Origin: Amaranthus tricolor
Lineage: Eukaryota; Streptophyta; Magnoliopsida; Caryophyllales; Amaranthaceae
Assembly (NCBI RefSeq): GCF_026212465.1
Contig: NC_080049.1
Location: forward strand, 17,407,984-17,471,983
Direction of reading: 5' to 3'
Length of the DNA: 64,000 nt
Shown: in pieces, positions 11,980 to 25,806 of the stretch
How positions within the stretch are numbered: the first letter of the stretch is position 1
Layout of the letters: each line of letters starts with the position of its first letter
Translations under genes and position numbers: made by a program
The notes under the pieces: generated by a model
The model's database searches: none
What the model saw: only the letters and a program-made list of their open reading frames with translations
Told to the model about the DNA's origin: nothing

Positions 11980-12756
11980 TATATTTTTTCCCTCACACTT
12001 CGTCACCACATTACTACCTCTATCGTATAATCTTCATTTGTAATTATTTAACTTGGATAGAAACCCGTGCAATGCATGGATTTTTAAATACGTTAATATT
12101 TTAATGAAATTTTAGATTGCAGTGCAAACTATACTTCACATTTTTCCTAAAATTCAAAATTGTAATTATGGTTGTTTAACATTATAAATGACTGATTTTA
12201 ATGATCAATTAATTAAATTTTATATCATTTTAGTTTTAAATAACAATTGATGGAAAAAGAGTTATTATGTACTTCAAGTAATTTCCTAAATTGCTGTATA
12301 ATTTCATACACATTGTAATTTTGTTGTATAATTTTCTAAATTGTGGAATTTCAATTACACTGGAATAAATCTAATTTATTGTATAGTATAATTTTCTACG
12401 CGGTGTAATTCCAGAATTTTGTCAGACTATATAATGTTCTACAGGTACATTATATATTTTCCATTATAATTTTTTAAACAGTTCATTTATATACAACTGT
12501 GTAATTGGAATAATTGTGATTTATTGCATCTATTAATGTATGAGTTTTTCTGAAAATATAAATTTGTGGATATGGTAAGTGTAAAAAATACAAATCAGTC
12601 AAATTCCACTAATACTAACCAATGAAATAAAGACAAATGCCATGTTCACAATTAAACGTTTTGCTATTATACAGTAAAATTAATAGAATGTATGATTGAT
12701 GTATATTTATCTTTATCAAAACACAAAATATATAATATTTTTTAGGAAAGGATGTA
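11980..12756. other. AT-rich intergenic stretch with one Helitron-end-like word
   Basis: No gene is seen. ACCCGTGCAATGCATGG near 12063 resembles, on the minus strand, the hairpin near plant Helitron 3' ends, but no CTRR end follows. Several CTGTGTAATT/TTGTAATT words occur at 12290-12500. Confidence 0.4.
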
Positions 12757-12948
12757 GTCTGCGATGAAACTAGTTAAATTTAGTGTTTTTCTTAATTATT
12801 TTTCATTTCATTTCGTCGTATTACTTAAATACATGTCTGGTTAAATTATTAACGATGATGTAAAACTCGTTAAATTTAGCGTTTTTCTTAATTATTTTTC
12901 ATTTCTTTTCTTCGTATTACTTAAATAGATGTCTAGTTCAGTTGTTAA
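12757..12948. repeat. 96-bp tandem duplication, two copies
   Basis: TAAATTTAGTGTTTTTCTTA at 12775 recurs at 12871 and TTAACGATGAT at 12849 recurs at 12945, so the period is 96. The copies differ at several positions. Confidence 0.8.
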
Positions 12949-13492
12949 CGATGATATTGATAAACTTGGTTAGATTCGTAACATATCCTTCATCTACATT
13001 AATTTTGGTCCAAATTTGACATGTTAAACTTTAATTTAAAAAATTGTATTTAGTTTTAAATAATTCCACCATTATTTAATATTTGTTATGTATGGTATTG
13101 TTTTTCAGCATAATATGTTACTATCAGTTACAAGTAAAGGAGATGAATAATATAATTTCTATAAATCACAAGTGTTGGGGAATGAAGAAAGTATACACTC
13201 TCTCATATTCACTATATTATTGTCCTACCAATGTACTATTTTAATCTTAAATATCTCTACTTGTGTTTGAGTAAAAATTATAACAAATTATTAGTAATTA
13301 AAATTATATTAAGACGAATTAAACAAAGTTTCACTTGACTAAATTTTGATTTATAAATTAAGAATTAAACATAAATTAAGAGTGTTTAATCAATAGTTTT
13401 CAAAAAGTAAATGAGGTAATGATAGTAAATAGAAAAGATAATATTTCAAACAATCTATTTTTATTTCAACCAGAAATATTTAAGGAATGTAC
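12949..13492. other. AT-rich stretch, nothing recognised
   Basis: No coding frame, terminal repeats or RNA gene could be supported. Confidence 0.4.
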
Positions 13493-13495
13493 TTA

Positions 13496-13952
13496 CGGTC
13501 CGTTTGGTACATGGTATTAGAGTGCGGTAATGGTAATAAAATTAAGTAATAAAAAATTTGGTTGTTTGGATGCCTTCAATGGTAATGGATGGTAATAAAA
13601 TAAGGTAATGTTGTTTCGAGCTGAAGAAAAAAAATAATGAAGAAAAAAAAGGTAATGTATGTAATTATTCAAAAATATATTATTATTAAAAAAATAATCA
13701 TTTGATAGAATAATTTAGAATTAATAATGCTTTTAGATACAAATATACAATAATGAAACTAAGAGTCATTACCATTTTTTATTACTAACAACCAAATGCA
13801 ATCAATGGAATATTATCTTTCATTACCATTCTTTAGTCATGCACACCAAACAAAAGAATCTTCATTACCAATTCTCATATCCATTTCTTCATTACTATTG
13901 CCATTACAATATTTCATTCCCATTATTTCATTACCATTAACCAAACGGGCCG
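13496..13952. mobile_element. Tourist-like MITE (PIF/Harbinger)
   Basis: The ends are CGGTCCGTTTGGTAC and, reverse-complemented, CGGCCCGTTTGGTTA, flanked by the TTA target duplication typical of PIF/Harbinger (13493-13495 and 13953-13955). Both halves are rich in GGTAATGG / CCATTACC, so the single strand could fold over most of its 457 bp. No transposase is encoded. Confidence 0.85.
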
Positions 13953-14064
13953 TTAGGGTATTACTCCAAAAAAAAAACTAATAAATCTGATAAAAAGATA
14001 AGAAAGATTAGAAAAGCAACTTTACACTTTTCCGAAATTGAATAAAAATGTAATAGTGATTAAT

Positions 14065-15432
<1,368 letters not shown>

Positions 15433-15440
15433 TAACAATT

Positions 15441-16256
15441 ACAAATGACAATAAATCTTGAACCCAGCTCGGATCCGTGTTGACGTGTTTGAACCCGTCG
15501 AATTCGGGTTGGATTTAGATCTATTTAAATTTCACAGATTTGGATTCAGATCTGGATCCCACAATATATCCAGACCCAGATCCGTGGATCCTTAGGATAT
15601 TTGTACTACTAAACTATAATTCACAATTGATGTTCATACAAGAAGAAATGGGTTGAGGAAAAGAGTTGACAGATCAACAAATAATAAGTGTATTTATTCT
15701 AGGTTCAAAAAAGAATTAGAAAAAAAAAGTTTCATGAATTTAACATAATAGTTGCAGAGATCAGAAGTAAATATTGCATATTCCTGATGGTAATGTAATT
15801 GGCATTCTTTCAACACTTTTATTAATATGTTGCAACATTCATGTCATCAAATGTTGCTTATATTGGCATAGGATAGACCTTTTAAATCGATTCTTCTCCC
15901 ATGTAAGAGACCCTTGTGATTATATTAAAGCATCTACAGCAAACACAATGTCACCAGATGGTAAGACGCTGTGCAAAAGATGAAGACATGGATGATGAAA
16001 AATTTTCCTTTGCAAGATTAAGTCCAATAAGGTCACATGTCCACTTATTTTTTTTTTCAAAAAGTTCAATCAAACATGCGAAAATAAGTTGGACCCGTTT
16101 TGAACTCGGATCCGATCTTAGATTCGCAATATCTGTGGCTCTGGATCTGGACCCTGAAAATTTAGATCCACGTATCTGGATCCGATCTGTGAAAACAAAT
16201 ATGGCTCCACTTTCGGCTAGACCCTGTCCAAATCCGACCCACATTGCCATCCTTAA
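15441..16256. mobile_element. hAT-type MITE
   Basis: The right end reverse-complements to TTAAGGATGGCAATGTGGG, the common plant hAT MITE end, and the left end is the diverged ACAAATGACAATAAATC. Imperfect 8-bp duplications flank it: TAACAATT (15433-15440) and TAACAATA (16257-16264). Both arms contain GGATCC/GGATCTGGA-rich inverted sequence (15470-15600, 16090-16190). Short frames inside are not genes. Confidence 0.7.
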
Positions 16257-16299
16257 TAACAATACATAAAAGGTGTTAAAAAGAATTTTACTCCTATTA

Positions 16300-17355
16300 T
16301 GGCTCGCCTGGTATACTTGAATTATTTGAGGGGTAATTTTTATTGACATAATGAATTTCAGAGAAAATAACAAGGTGAAATATTACTATGGAGAAAAATT
16401 ATGTTGGGTTTGGCAAATTTACAAAGTAATAAAAATTTTGAATATAAAAAGTATATATGAGGATTAAAGGAATGATGAAAGAGATTGAAGAAATGTGTCC
16501 GTAGACATTTCCGACAATTACTAAATATAAATATATAGGATATTTATGAAGATAATAAAGTTAATTATTATTAGTAATTGTATTTACTTGCTAGAGAATA
16601 AATATAATTGGTGGGTCAATAATAATTGAACCACGACTAATATAATTAATCCTATAAGATCTTACAAAAGAATCAATTGAACGATAAATAACTCAGGCCC
16701 ATTAGGAGTATGGGCTTGTGATCCAATTAGGTTAACAAAAGAATCGGTTTCATTTGACCTAGGTTACTAGTATTATATGAGGACATAATGTTGGTAGTGG
16801 AGAAGTGGGGGTAATGGGGGTGTGAGTATTAATGATATTTTTATATTAAACTCTCACTCTCAATTATTCACACACACACACAGAAACAAAAACCAGAAAA
16901 AGTAAGAGAAACAATACTCTTCCGTTCTAGCAAACGTTGGTATTCAATTAATTCTGGTAGACTGAATAGAGGAGCAACGTTTGAGGCTCTACAGATTATC
17001 TTACTACGTTAATTCTTGTGGATTTCACGCTATAAAGGTAATATAGACTAATCCTTTTGTATGATTCATATGTCTGATTATGTTTATGATCCTGAGATAG
17101 ATGTTAGGGAAGTGTTTCCTGAAATTCCGCTTTAAGCATCTATAAATCCCAACAGAGATAATGTGAGAGATAAAAGAAGTTTGGTTTCTCCCTGAAAAAT
17201 TCACATAGGGGGAGGGTAGGGTACTCCCTTACCTCTAATATGGGGATAAATATTTACTACTGCAAGCTTTTACTTGAATTCCAGGCTATTAACAATAACA
17301 TAAAAGTTTCAAGGGATACTATTTACCCTTTATTATACCCAATCCAGGCAATGCC
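16300..17355. mobile_element. Harbinger-like MITE split by a copia solo LTR
   Basis: The left end (TGGCTCGCCTGGTATACTT) and right end (reverse complement GGCATTGCCTGGATTGGG) match imperfectly and are flanked by TTA on both sides (16297-16299 and 17356-17358). GGGTAA follows in both arms. The central 660 bases are a separate LTR, so the original MITE was about 400 bp. Confidence 0.45.
16496..17154 (+). repeat. solo LTR of a Ty1/copia-like element (approximate ends)
   Basis: The block starts TGTCCGTAGACATTT and ends ATAAATCCCAACA. In plus orientation it has a TATA-like TATTATATGAGG near 16770, then an A-rich leader with (CA)n and splice-like GCTATAAAGGTAATA near 17030, as in copia LTRs. The flanks GAAAT and GAGAT are an imperfect duplication. 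It interrupts the MITE at 16300-17355. Confidence 0.45.
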
Positions 17356-17454
17356 TTAGTGACACTACAAAAAAAAAGACAGAAAATAGCAAGATGAAGT
17401 GTTGTTAGCCTTAGAACTGTAGCTATGTAGACTGTCAGCAACAATAAATTAAAT

Positions 17455-17645
17455 GGTAGTCATGTCCAAACCATCTCAATCTATCTTCACGCATCTTCAT
17501 AGATATTGTTGCAACTCCGAGCCTCTCTCTTAAAGCTTGGTTCACAATATCCATCTAGATTTCCACACATCCACCTTAAGATTCACATCTTTGATCCAAC
17601 TTATGCTCATATAGCTTCTTAACTAGCCAAAACTTTGTCCCATTG
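17455..17645 (-). pseudogene. RTE-type LINE fragment, C-terminal region
   Basis: The minus strand, with frame changes, encodes a segment resembling the tail of plant RTE-clade LINE polyproteins: [11 protein letters not shown], then [26 protein letters not shown]. The family pattern is R-LRWM-GHTR followed by -VREKVGVA-I-KM-E-RLRWFGH. This domain lies after reverse transcriptase and its function is unclear. Only about 190 bases remain, with no RT or endonuclease nearby. Confidence 0.7.
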
Positions 17646-19559
17646 TCGTTTCCGAGAATTATGGGGCCTTAGGCGAATATTTAACTAGAAGTGTACATTA
17701 ACTAAATTTTCTAAAATGAAATTCTCATATATTTATATCTATATTACAAAAAAAAAATTACTATTAAGTATTAATTGATAGTGAAAATATAACCAAAGCT
17801 ATAGGTGAATTTTAATAAAAAATTCAACAAAATCAAGTTCATCAAAAATGAATTCAATCAAAGCAAATTTAAATGAATTGCATACAATTACATTCTAAGG
17901 TATAATTTTCCCTCCTCTTAATATTGTGATACTAACAAAAATTGCGATATACTATCCTATTTTTTCAATTGATGACTACATGGTTTTGTTTTACTAAACT
18001 AATAAAATTTGGTCATTTATAAAATCTTACTTAAATATATTTTAACTTAAAGGTTAATAATAAAATACAAATTGAAATTCAATCAATTGATCAATAGTAA
18101 TACTATTTTATACGGGTAAAGATTATTATTAGAAATTGAAATTGAAATTGAAATTTATACAACCCAAAAACATTACAAACAATATAAGAACTACAAAATA
18201 TCTGGCTAGTTCTATAACAATTGCTACGATCGTACTCCACTCTTTTCCCAATGTAATGCAAAACAAGCTCCTATACCTGTTAGGTCAAACTATGATCCCC
18301 TGTTGCTCAACATAATGATCATAGCCAAATGTATCATAGCAGGAATATCATAGAGAGTCACGAACAAACAACAAGGAACAAACACGTACACGTCAGTAAA
18401 CAATGAACTTATAATAAGTAGAATCATAAAGAAGGGGGATAAGTGACAACATAGCACAACAATAAAGATTTTACTCATCTGTTAAACTCTTCTATCTACT
18501 CACGATTTCTTTTTTAGAACTTCTGATCCCTAAAAGAATATTCAAGAGTAGCGGATCTCTTCTCTATTGATGGCATTGTGACAAGGCCAAGGGCTCTATC
18601 GGCCATCCGACGCTTATGGAAAAGTACGAGCTCATACCCCCTCCAGTTGACCCTCTCGGATCCTACCTTCGGGCAAATAAAACATACTGTGATACCAATC
18701 CAGTGAAGAGGCCACTATATTGGGGTTTGCAAAGCCCGCATGGTAACATCTCAGTCAAGGGGCAGTATCGGCCACCCAAAGCCCATTGACGAAAGTATGC
18801 TCATACCCCCATACAGTGATCCTGTCGGATCTCACTTAGGGGACTACTAAATCAACCGGACATAATCAAGTTGAGTCACGCCAACTAATAAAAATCAAGA
18901 CTCAGTGATAAGGGAATCATTTCGATCCCACAAATAGCATAGTTCATTCTCTACTACAAGGGAGTTGTCCTTATATTCAGCTAATACCTCCATTCAATTC
19001 ACCTATTCTACTTTCGAAACTATTCAATAATATACTTTACTTTCCAGTACTCCGTTATCGAATGCAACGTATATAATCACAAAATATTAAAGATACATAA
19101 AAAAATACACATGATGGTTAATTACTATGTATATGTACTGAAATAGACTACATTTAATAATAAAGTTTAATTATAAGTTTATTAAGCTGATTGGGGTTAT
19201 TAAGTAAGTTAATTCGAGTAATAATACTATTACTTTGATAATATTGACTCAAGTATTTGATTTGTTAACATTTTCAAGAAAGAGGTATAGTTTATTTAAT
19301 GTATAAAATTCGTATAAAGAGTACTTCGATAAAAGTGTATTTTGATTATATTTTATTAATTGATTACTATCTTATCTTTATAAAAATAAATTTAAATAAA
19401 GTATTGAAAAATAAATTCCTAAATGCAATCCTTATTCATACAACCAATTACGAAATTTTACTTATTTTGTAAATCGTTTATTATACCCTTACAGCATGTC
19501 TTATATAAGATTGTCATACGACGAGACGACTTTGATAGAATTTAACGGATCAAAGCTAA
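17646..19559. other. LTR-like intergenic region, left part of a gypsy-type LTR suspected
   Basis: No gene is seen. Two related blocks at about 18590-18665 and 18765-18835 share TATCGGCCA, GCTCATACCCCC and CTGTCGGATC-type words, a pattern seen in gypsy LTRs of this window. AGTAC at 19320-19324 equals the five bases after the LTR at 25806, at about the right distance, but the sequence after it does not begin with TG, so the boundary is not accepted. Confidence 0.35.
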
Positions 19560-20029
19560 AATAAAACCCATTCTTATCTCATATAAACCGACATACCCCT
19601 TCCCCATATCTTTCTTCATCCTCATCATCTTTTACCTTCAAACTCTCAATCCCTCTCTTCCCTCTTCTCTCACGTCCCACTCCCCTCACCCACGGCGCGG
19701 CACAACCAAGCCAGCCACGAGTTCCACCACCAACAGCAACCACTTCTCCTCCTCCCTTTATTGTTGGTAACCACTTTTCCCTCTTTTGTCGTTTTGTTTT
19801 CAAATTTAAATGTTAGAATTTTGTAAATTGATTTGCGGTTTTTAAATCAAATTTAAGCATCAACTTGAATTTAATTATAGTATATGAGTTTAATTAGTAA
19901 TTGAGTTGTTTTTAGTGTTGATTAGAATTGGTTATTTGGGTTATTTGAGTTCTAGTATCAAATTGAGTATTTGGGATTCTGAAATTTCAGTTCATAAATT
20001 GAACTTTCTGTTTTGGCTATTTTGGGGAT

Positions 20030-20570
20030 GGTTGTGATTGTTTTTGGGTTCCTATGTCTTCTTGAGATTTGTAGAACTTTGAGTCGCGGTCGTGTGGACA
20101 CTTGAATCACCCGAGATGAGTTCGTATGAGGAAGTTATGTCCAAAATACTAGTAGACTGTCATAAAGATCGACAATGAGGTCCGTTTTGTTCAGTCCGAA
20201 TTTGTGTTGCTCTTTTTGAAATAGATAGAGTTGTTTTGGGGTTTTGGTGTCTTCATGAGATTTGTAGAGCTTCGAGTCGCAATCACGTGGGCACTTGAAT
20301 CGCTACAAAATTAGTTTATATGAGAGAGTTATGTTCAAAATAGTGAAATACTAGCAGGCTGTCTTAAAAATCCATAACGAACCTTCTGTTTTGGCTTATT
20401 TGGGATCGTTTTAATTGTTTTTGGGTTTTTGTGTCTCAATACGAATACTAGAGCTCTGAATAATGGTCGCGTAGCCACTTAAATCGTCTCATTTGGTTTC
20501 CGTATGAGTGAGTTATGCCTGTTTTAGTAAGAGGTGTCCTAAAACCATTACGGGATTCCTAATTAGATGA
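20030..20570 (+). repeat. three diverged tandem units of about 185 bp within the LTR
   Basis: Each unit carries TTTTGGGTT-TGTGTCTTC, GAGATTTGTAGARCTT, a GTCGC-ATC-CGTGG-CACTTGAATC block, then GAGTTATG and CTAGCAGGCTGTC. Unit starts are near 20030, 20215 and 20385. The related LTR at 28629-31116 lacks this array. Confidence 0.65.
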
Positions 20571-21339
20571 GTTTTGTTGATTGAGACTAGCTGTTGGATA
20601 TGTATATTTAGCTGCTGAATAATTGTTAGAAACTAAGAGTTGTGACAAGTTATGATAATGGTGAATAATTGAATAGATTGATGCTCTTAGATATAATAAC
20701 AGATACTTGTGAAACAATTTGTGGGAATGGATTCGTAGTGTCTTTATGGTGTATAGGTAGTGGTGAGGATTTGGATTTGAATGTTGTTAATGATAATTAT
20801 AGGTCAAAGTGGTGATAAGAACTTAATTGTTGAATTATTAATTAGTATGAATTTACGAAGATTAGGATATCGATAGGATATTGAATGTGGAAAGTTTATG
20901 GAAACTTGATGTTCTTAAATCACTAGTGGAAAAAACCTCATTTGCTGCGTTTTTTTTGCCATTATTTGCTGCGGTTATGGCCCCCAGCAATAGTGATAGC
21001 AGCAAATGTTCTACTTTAAATGTTGCAGTTCAAAACCGCAGCAAATAAAGGCATTATTTGCTGCGGTCATTGGCAAAAACCGCAGCAAATAATGAGGGTT
21101 ATTTGCTGCGGTCAGGGGCAAAAACCGCAGCAAATAAGTAGGGTTATTTGCTGCGGTCAGGGGCAAAACCGCAGCAAATAACACTCTTTTTTTTTTCTTT
21201 TTCCGTTTTATCCTTATAATAATGCAATAATAATACAATGTAATAACAGTGATTAATCCAATGATAATCACAGATAATCAACATTAATCTCTTTGTAATA
21301 ATAAACTCTCGCTCGTATATATAATATAATATTATGTAC

Positions 21340-21517
<178 letters not shown>

Positions 21518-21554
21518 TAAAGTATAAAAAATAATCTATACTAATTACAATTTA

Positions 21555-21856
21555 TCAAGGACAAATATTAGCAAGATACGCGGCAATCTTGTCTTTTAAT
21601 TCGCGCATCTCTTCACTTCTCAAAAGGCGTGTTTCCCTCGGAATGTCGTTTAAAACCTATATATAATATTAAAATAAAAGATTAATATAAAAATAAACAT
21701 TAGATTTTACCAATAATATATTTAATTAAGAACGTAACAAATACTTACGGCATCTATATTTTCGACTCCAAAGTCCTTCACGGAATTTATAATATCGTCC
21801 ATATACTTCAGCGCGTAGTAGCCGCAGTCAACAGAAGAAGAAGGTTGTTGAAAGCA
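21555..21856 (-). pseudogene. Ulp1-type (C48) SUMO protease C-terminal fragment, two exons, captured by CACTA
   Basis: On the minus strand, exon 1 (21856-21749) encodes 36 residues including CFQQPSSSVDCGYYALKYM. This is the Ulp1 catalytic-cysteine region, where family members have Q---DCGYYV--YM-DI. A donor GTAAGT follows directly (21748-21743). Exon 2 (21656-21555) follows an AG acceptor in phase 0 and encodes 34 residues ending at TGA (IPRETRLLRSEEMRELKDK). The splice sites are intact, but the catalytic His and Asp region is absent, since only repeats lie upstream. Ulp1-like genes are known passengers of plant CACTA and Mutator elements. The fragment cannot be an active protease alone. Confidence 0.75.
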
Positions 21857-21901
21857 CTAAGAGAAAATAGATGTTAGTGTCAAACACGGTTAAAAACGCA
21901 T

Positions 21902-22937
21902 AAAATCGCAACTTAACACGTAAATTCTAGAATATGACTATGATTTTCAATTCTAACAACTTCTACACAATAATATATACCAAATAGTGTTGTGTGCCAA
22001 GTTTCGTGCAAAACAAACAAAGTTTGAGCTACTTTACGCGCGAAATTGAAAAAAACGCTAAAAAACCCTTAAAATCGCAACTTAACACCTAATTTCTAGC
22101 ATATGACTATTATTTTCAATTCTAACCATTTCAACACAATAGTATATGCCAAATAGTGTTGTGTGCCAAGTATCGTGCATAACAAACCATGTTTGACCTA
22201 CTTTACGCGCGAAATTGACAAAAACTCTTAAAAACCCTTAAAATCGCAACTTAACTTCTAATTTCTAGCATATGACTATTATTATCAATTCTAACCATTT
22301 CAACACAATAATATATGCCAAATAGTGTTGTGTGCCAAGTTTCGTGCATAACAAACCATGTTTAACCTACTTTACGCGCGAAATTGACACAGCAGCAAAC
22401 TAGTGACCAGACCACCTTGCACGACACGTGGAGACCAAACCTATGCATCCAGGATCTAGGCTAAAGTGGAAATGGAATCTTGGTACTTGGATCTAGCTAT
22501 CAAGGTCCTAAAACCATTCTAACAATCCCCGTGGACTCCTAGAAGCTGAGCTGAAGGAGGGCTGCTCGACAGTTTGCTAGATCATAATTTTGTTTAAGTG
22601 TTTGTGGTTGTTTCGTGTTCTTTTCATGATCATTTGTAGTTTTTGACTGTGTCATTAATCAAAACTTACGCACAACATTAATCCTTGCATAACCAAGGCC
22701 TTAATCAGCCCCGGTTTCGCATCAAAACCAAGTTTGAGTACTTTACGCGCGAAATTGAAAAAAAGGCTTTAAAACCCATAAAATCGCAACTTAACTTCTA
22801 ATTTCTAGCATATGGCTATTATTTTCAATTCTAACCATTTCAACACAATAATATATGCCAAATAGTGTTGTGTGCCAAGTTTCGTGCATAACAAACAAAG
22901 TTTGAGCTACTTTACGCGCGAAATTGACAAAAACGCT
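21902..22937. repeat. 169-bp tandem array, four copies, with a 371-bp insert
   Basis: AAAATCGCAACTTA occurs at 21902, 22071, 22240 and 22780. The first three are exactly 169 bases apart. The third and fourth units are separated by an extra 371 bases (about 22393-22735) of different composition that starts ACAGCAGCAAACTAG. Each unit ends with TTTACGCGCGAAATTGA and contains AATAGTGTTGTGTGCCAAG. Confidence 0.85.
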
Positions 22938-25806
22938 TAAAAACCCGACGATTCAATGCTAATACACCATCAATACTACAAAATTCTAATACGCCATCAA
23001 TAAATTCCGACGATTCAATGCTTCCATACATCCAAGAACGATCGTTTGTCATCCTAATTAGTGTGATTAATTGATTCAAAACAAAACTAATACACAACTT
23101 TTAAACATATATACTTTAAACAAAAGTTCTAATTAGATCGATGATAATAACAACAATATTAACAAAACATAACAACATAATTTTATTTCACAAGGCACCA
23201 GCCTACATACATTGATTACAAACTTATCTTACACATATAAATACCAGTAATTCTACGGTGATTGACTTTCAAAGTCGAACACCAACACAATATTTATTCA
23301 TTTATAACATAAACCACAAGATCATATCATTAATCATTCATTATCCAATAATTAACAACCTTAACTAAAAACTCCCCTCCCATTCCTTAGTGGGACCCAA
23401 AGAAGATTATCATCAGGAAAGAAATGGCAAACAGGAGATTGACCAGGTTTAGTACCCAATTCTTTAACACTAATTAACCCTGATTAAACCTAACTTACAA
23501 ACTATAAAAAAAATTATGATAAATTTAAAACTTAAAAACCACAACTACATACACAATCATAAATAAAATGAAGAAATTACTTAAAAATATAACAAAACAT
23601 GATATATATGATAAATTTTAAACTTAAAAATAATAACAACATACACATTTATAAAGTATGACAAATTTAAACCTAATTTACAAATCAAAATGAAAAAAAT
23701 ACCTTAAACTGTCGTGGGTTTTGGTGGGTTAGTGTATAACCTATACAATGAAAATAAAAATTAGTATAAAAAAAAACTAAGCACCGTACCCTAAACGTAC
23801 ACAAGCTTGAACAATAATGGGTTTGAGAACTAATAAGCTATAAAAAATTATACCTTGAAGAAGAGCAAGAACTAATTATAAGTCCAAATTTCGTGGGTTT
23901 GAAGAGCAACAACAATGTGTATACAGCGCAGTTTTGAAGTTTGATTATGATGAAAAGCAATAAGAAGAGCAAGAATGATGATCAAAGAAGAACAAGAACA
24001 AAAAGATGATGAAGAAGAAAGATTGAAGACAATAATCGAACAAATTATGATGAAGAAAACCGGCAGTTTCAGAGATGAGTGAATTGAGAAGTGCAACAGT
24101 CGTGTAATATGTAAAAAATGAAAGCAGTTTCGTGCATGGGTTTATGTTTTAACGTTAACATGGCGGGTTTTTGAAACTACAATTGCTGCGGGCAAGGCAT
24201 TAACTGCAGCAATTAAGTGAAGATGTGAGTATTTGCTGCGGGTAATGAAGAACCGGAGCAATTAAAAGGTAATTTTTTGCTGCGGGCATAAACAAAACCG
24301 CAGCAATTGAAGCTGTTGATATGTATTTGCTGCGGTTAAGGCCCAAAACTGCAGCAATTAATGTTTTCTTTTTTTTTTTCTAATTCTTTTTCCTACTTAT
24401 TGCTGCGTATATACATAAACCGCAGCAAATGATTAGCAGCAAATACGTTTTTTTCCACTAGTGAAATGTTAGTTGATTCATGTGAATTTGCTAGTGGTGG
24501 ATAGTTCTTTGTTGTAGCTATTTATTTAATAGTTGGGTAATTGTAAGTGTTGGATATAACCCTTGATTTTATAAGATTGGTTATTCTCGAAAGTATCAGG
24601 GTTCGTGTGAAAGTTATTAGTTGAATGGATAAATTAGTTGTGTTTTTCTTTTAGGATAGCTGGTTAATCTTGTTTAGTTTCTTGGTTTGAGTTAAATGAA
24701 CTAGAAGTGTTTGAATTGGAAATACAAAGGGAATTGTGGAGACGTATGATCGTTACAAGGTTATAAGCTAGTCTTAAACAAGGTTATATTTTTTTTTATA
24801 TATATATATATTGGGGTTAGAATTAGAACTTGCGCAATCTTTGAAATTAGAATTATTAGAATAGAAGATGGAACTAAGATGCGATCATAGGAGGAGATAC
24901 AATGAGTTATATGAACCTAGTTTGTAGTATCGAACGCTTGGTTGTGATGTTATGTTTGTCATGCTCCAAGAGACGACATCATCGAGGAACCTTTCTAGTG
25001 ATCGTGGAGAAACGGACTTCGCTTCTTGAAGCGTTATTGGTGAGTAGTAACAGTCCCTTAAAAAGGGGGTCTGGCCAGGCTACCATTTACAAAATGTTTA
25101 TTTAAAGTTTGTGAAATTTATATGAATGTGGTAAATGTTTTATGAATGATTATGCTGATATTGATATGGTCAATGGATCGGGCTTGCGAGCTGGTCATTG
25201 ACGGAGTTGAGGAACATGGTTCCCTACTCCCTGTTTTTGAAGCGAATTGTCATTGAGATATTGACTAGCTTCACCCGAGAGAGACATAGCCTTAGAGCTA
25301 TGGATGTTCCTCTCAACTAGACTCCCTGTGCGCACATAGATCTAGGAAACTGATGTTGCTTTTAAACCATTGTTTTGAATTGCTGTGTTTAATTGTTTTG
25401 GATTGTTGCTTCTCACTCAGTTTAATCTGATTCCTTGTTGTTCCCATCTTTTAGCTGATTACAGATCAGATCCGATCGGGAATAATCGGGTTAGCAATGT
25501 TGATGAGAGTGCTAAGGATGTCCTTTTGAGCTAAGACCGTGGAAGCTTATAGTTTGTATTAGGAATTTGTTTAATGTATATTAGTTCTGATTAGTTCTGA
25601 TTATGTTGATTATAATGGACTCGTAGTGAGTTGTATGGTTACTTTATGTTTAGATTAGATATTTGGTTTGAGATTTAGCTGTGTTGGTTTCGTAATAGAG
25701 CTGGTGATTCCTTTGCCCAGGTTTTGGGATATGATTTAAGTTTCTTGGCAAATAATCCCCGTGACGACCCTGGTTACCCAGTCAACGGTAAGTCGGGTTG
25801 TTACAA

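Noticed and set aside
12055..12085. Helitron 3' hairpin ACCCGTGCAATGCATGG
   Set aside because: No CTRR terminus at the expected distance; only a resemblance.
17362..17400. CACTACAAAAAAAAAGACAG as a CACTA element start
   Set aside because: No TAGTG partner or subterminal motif array found.
19320..19324. AGTAC as the left target duplication of the LTR ending at 25806
   Set aside because: Distance fits, but the next bases are TTCG, not TG, and a five-base match in this interval is likely by chance.
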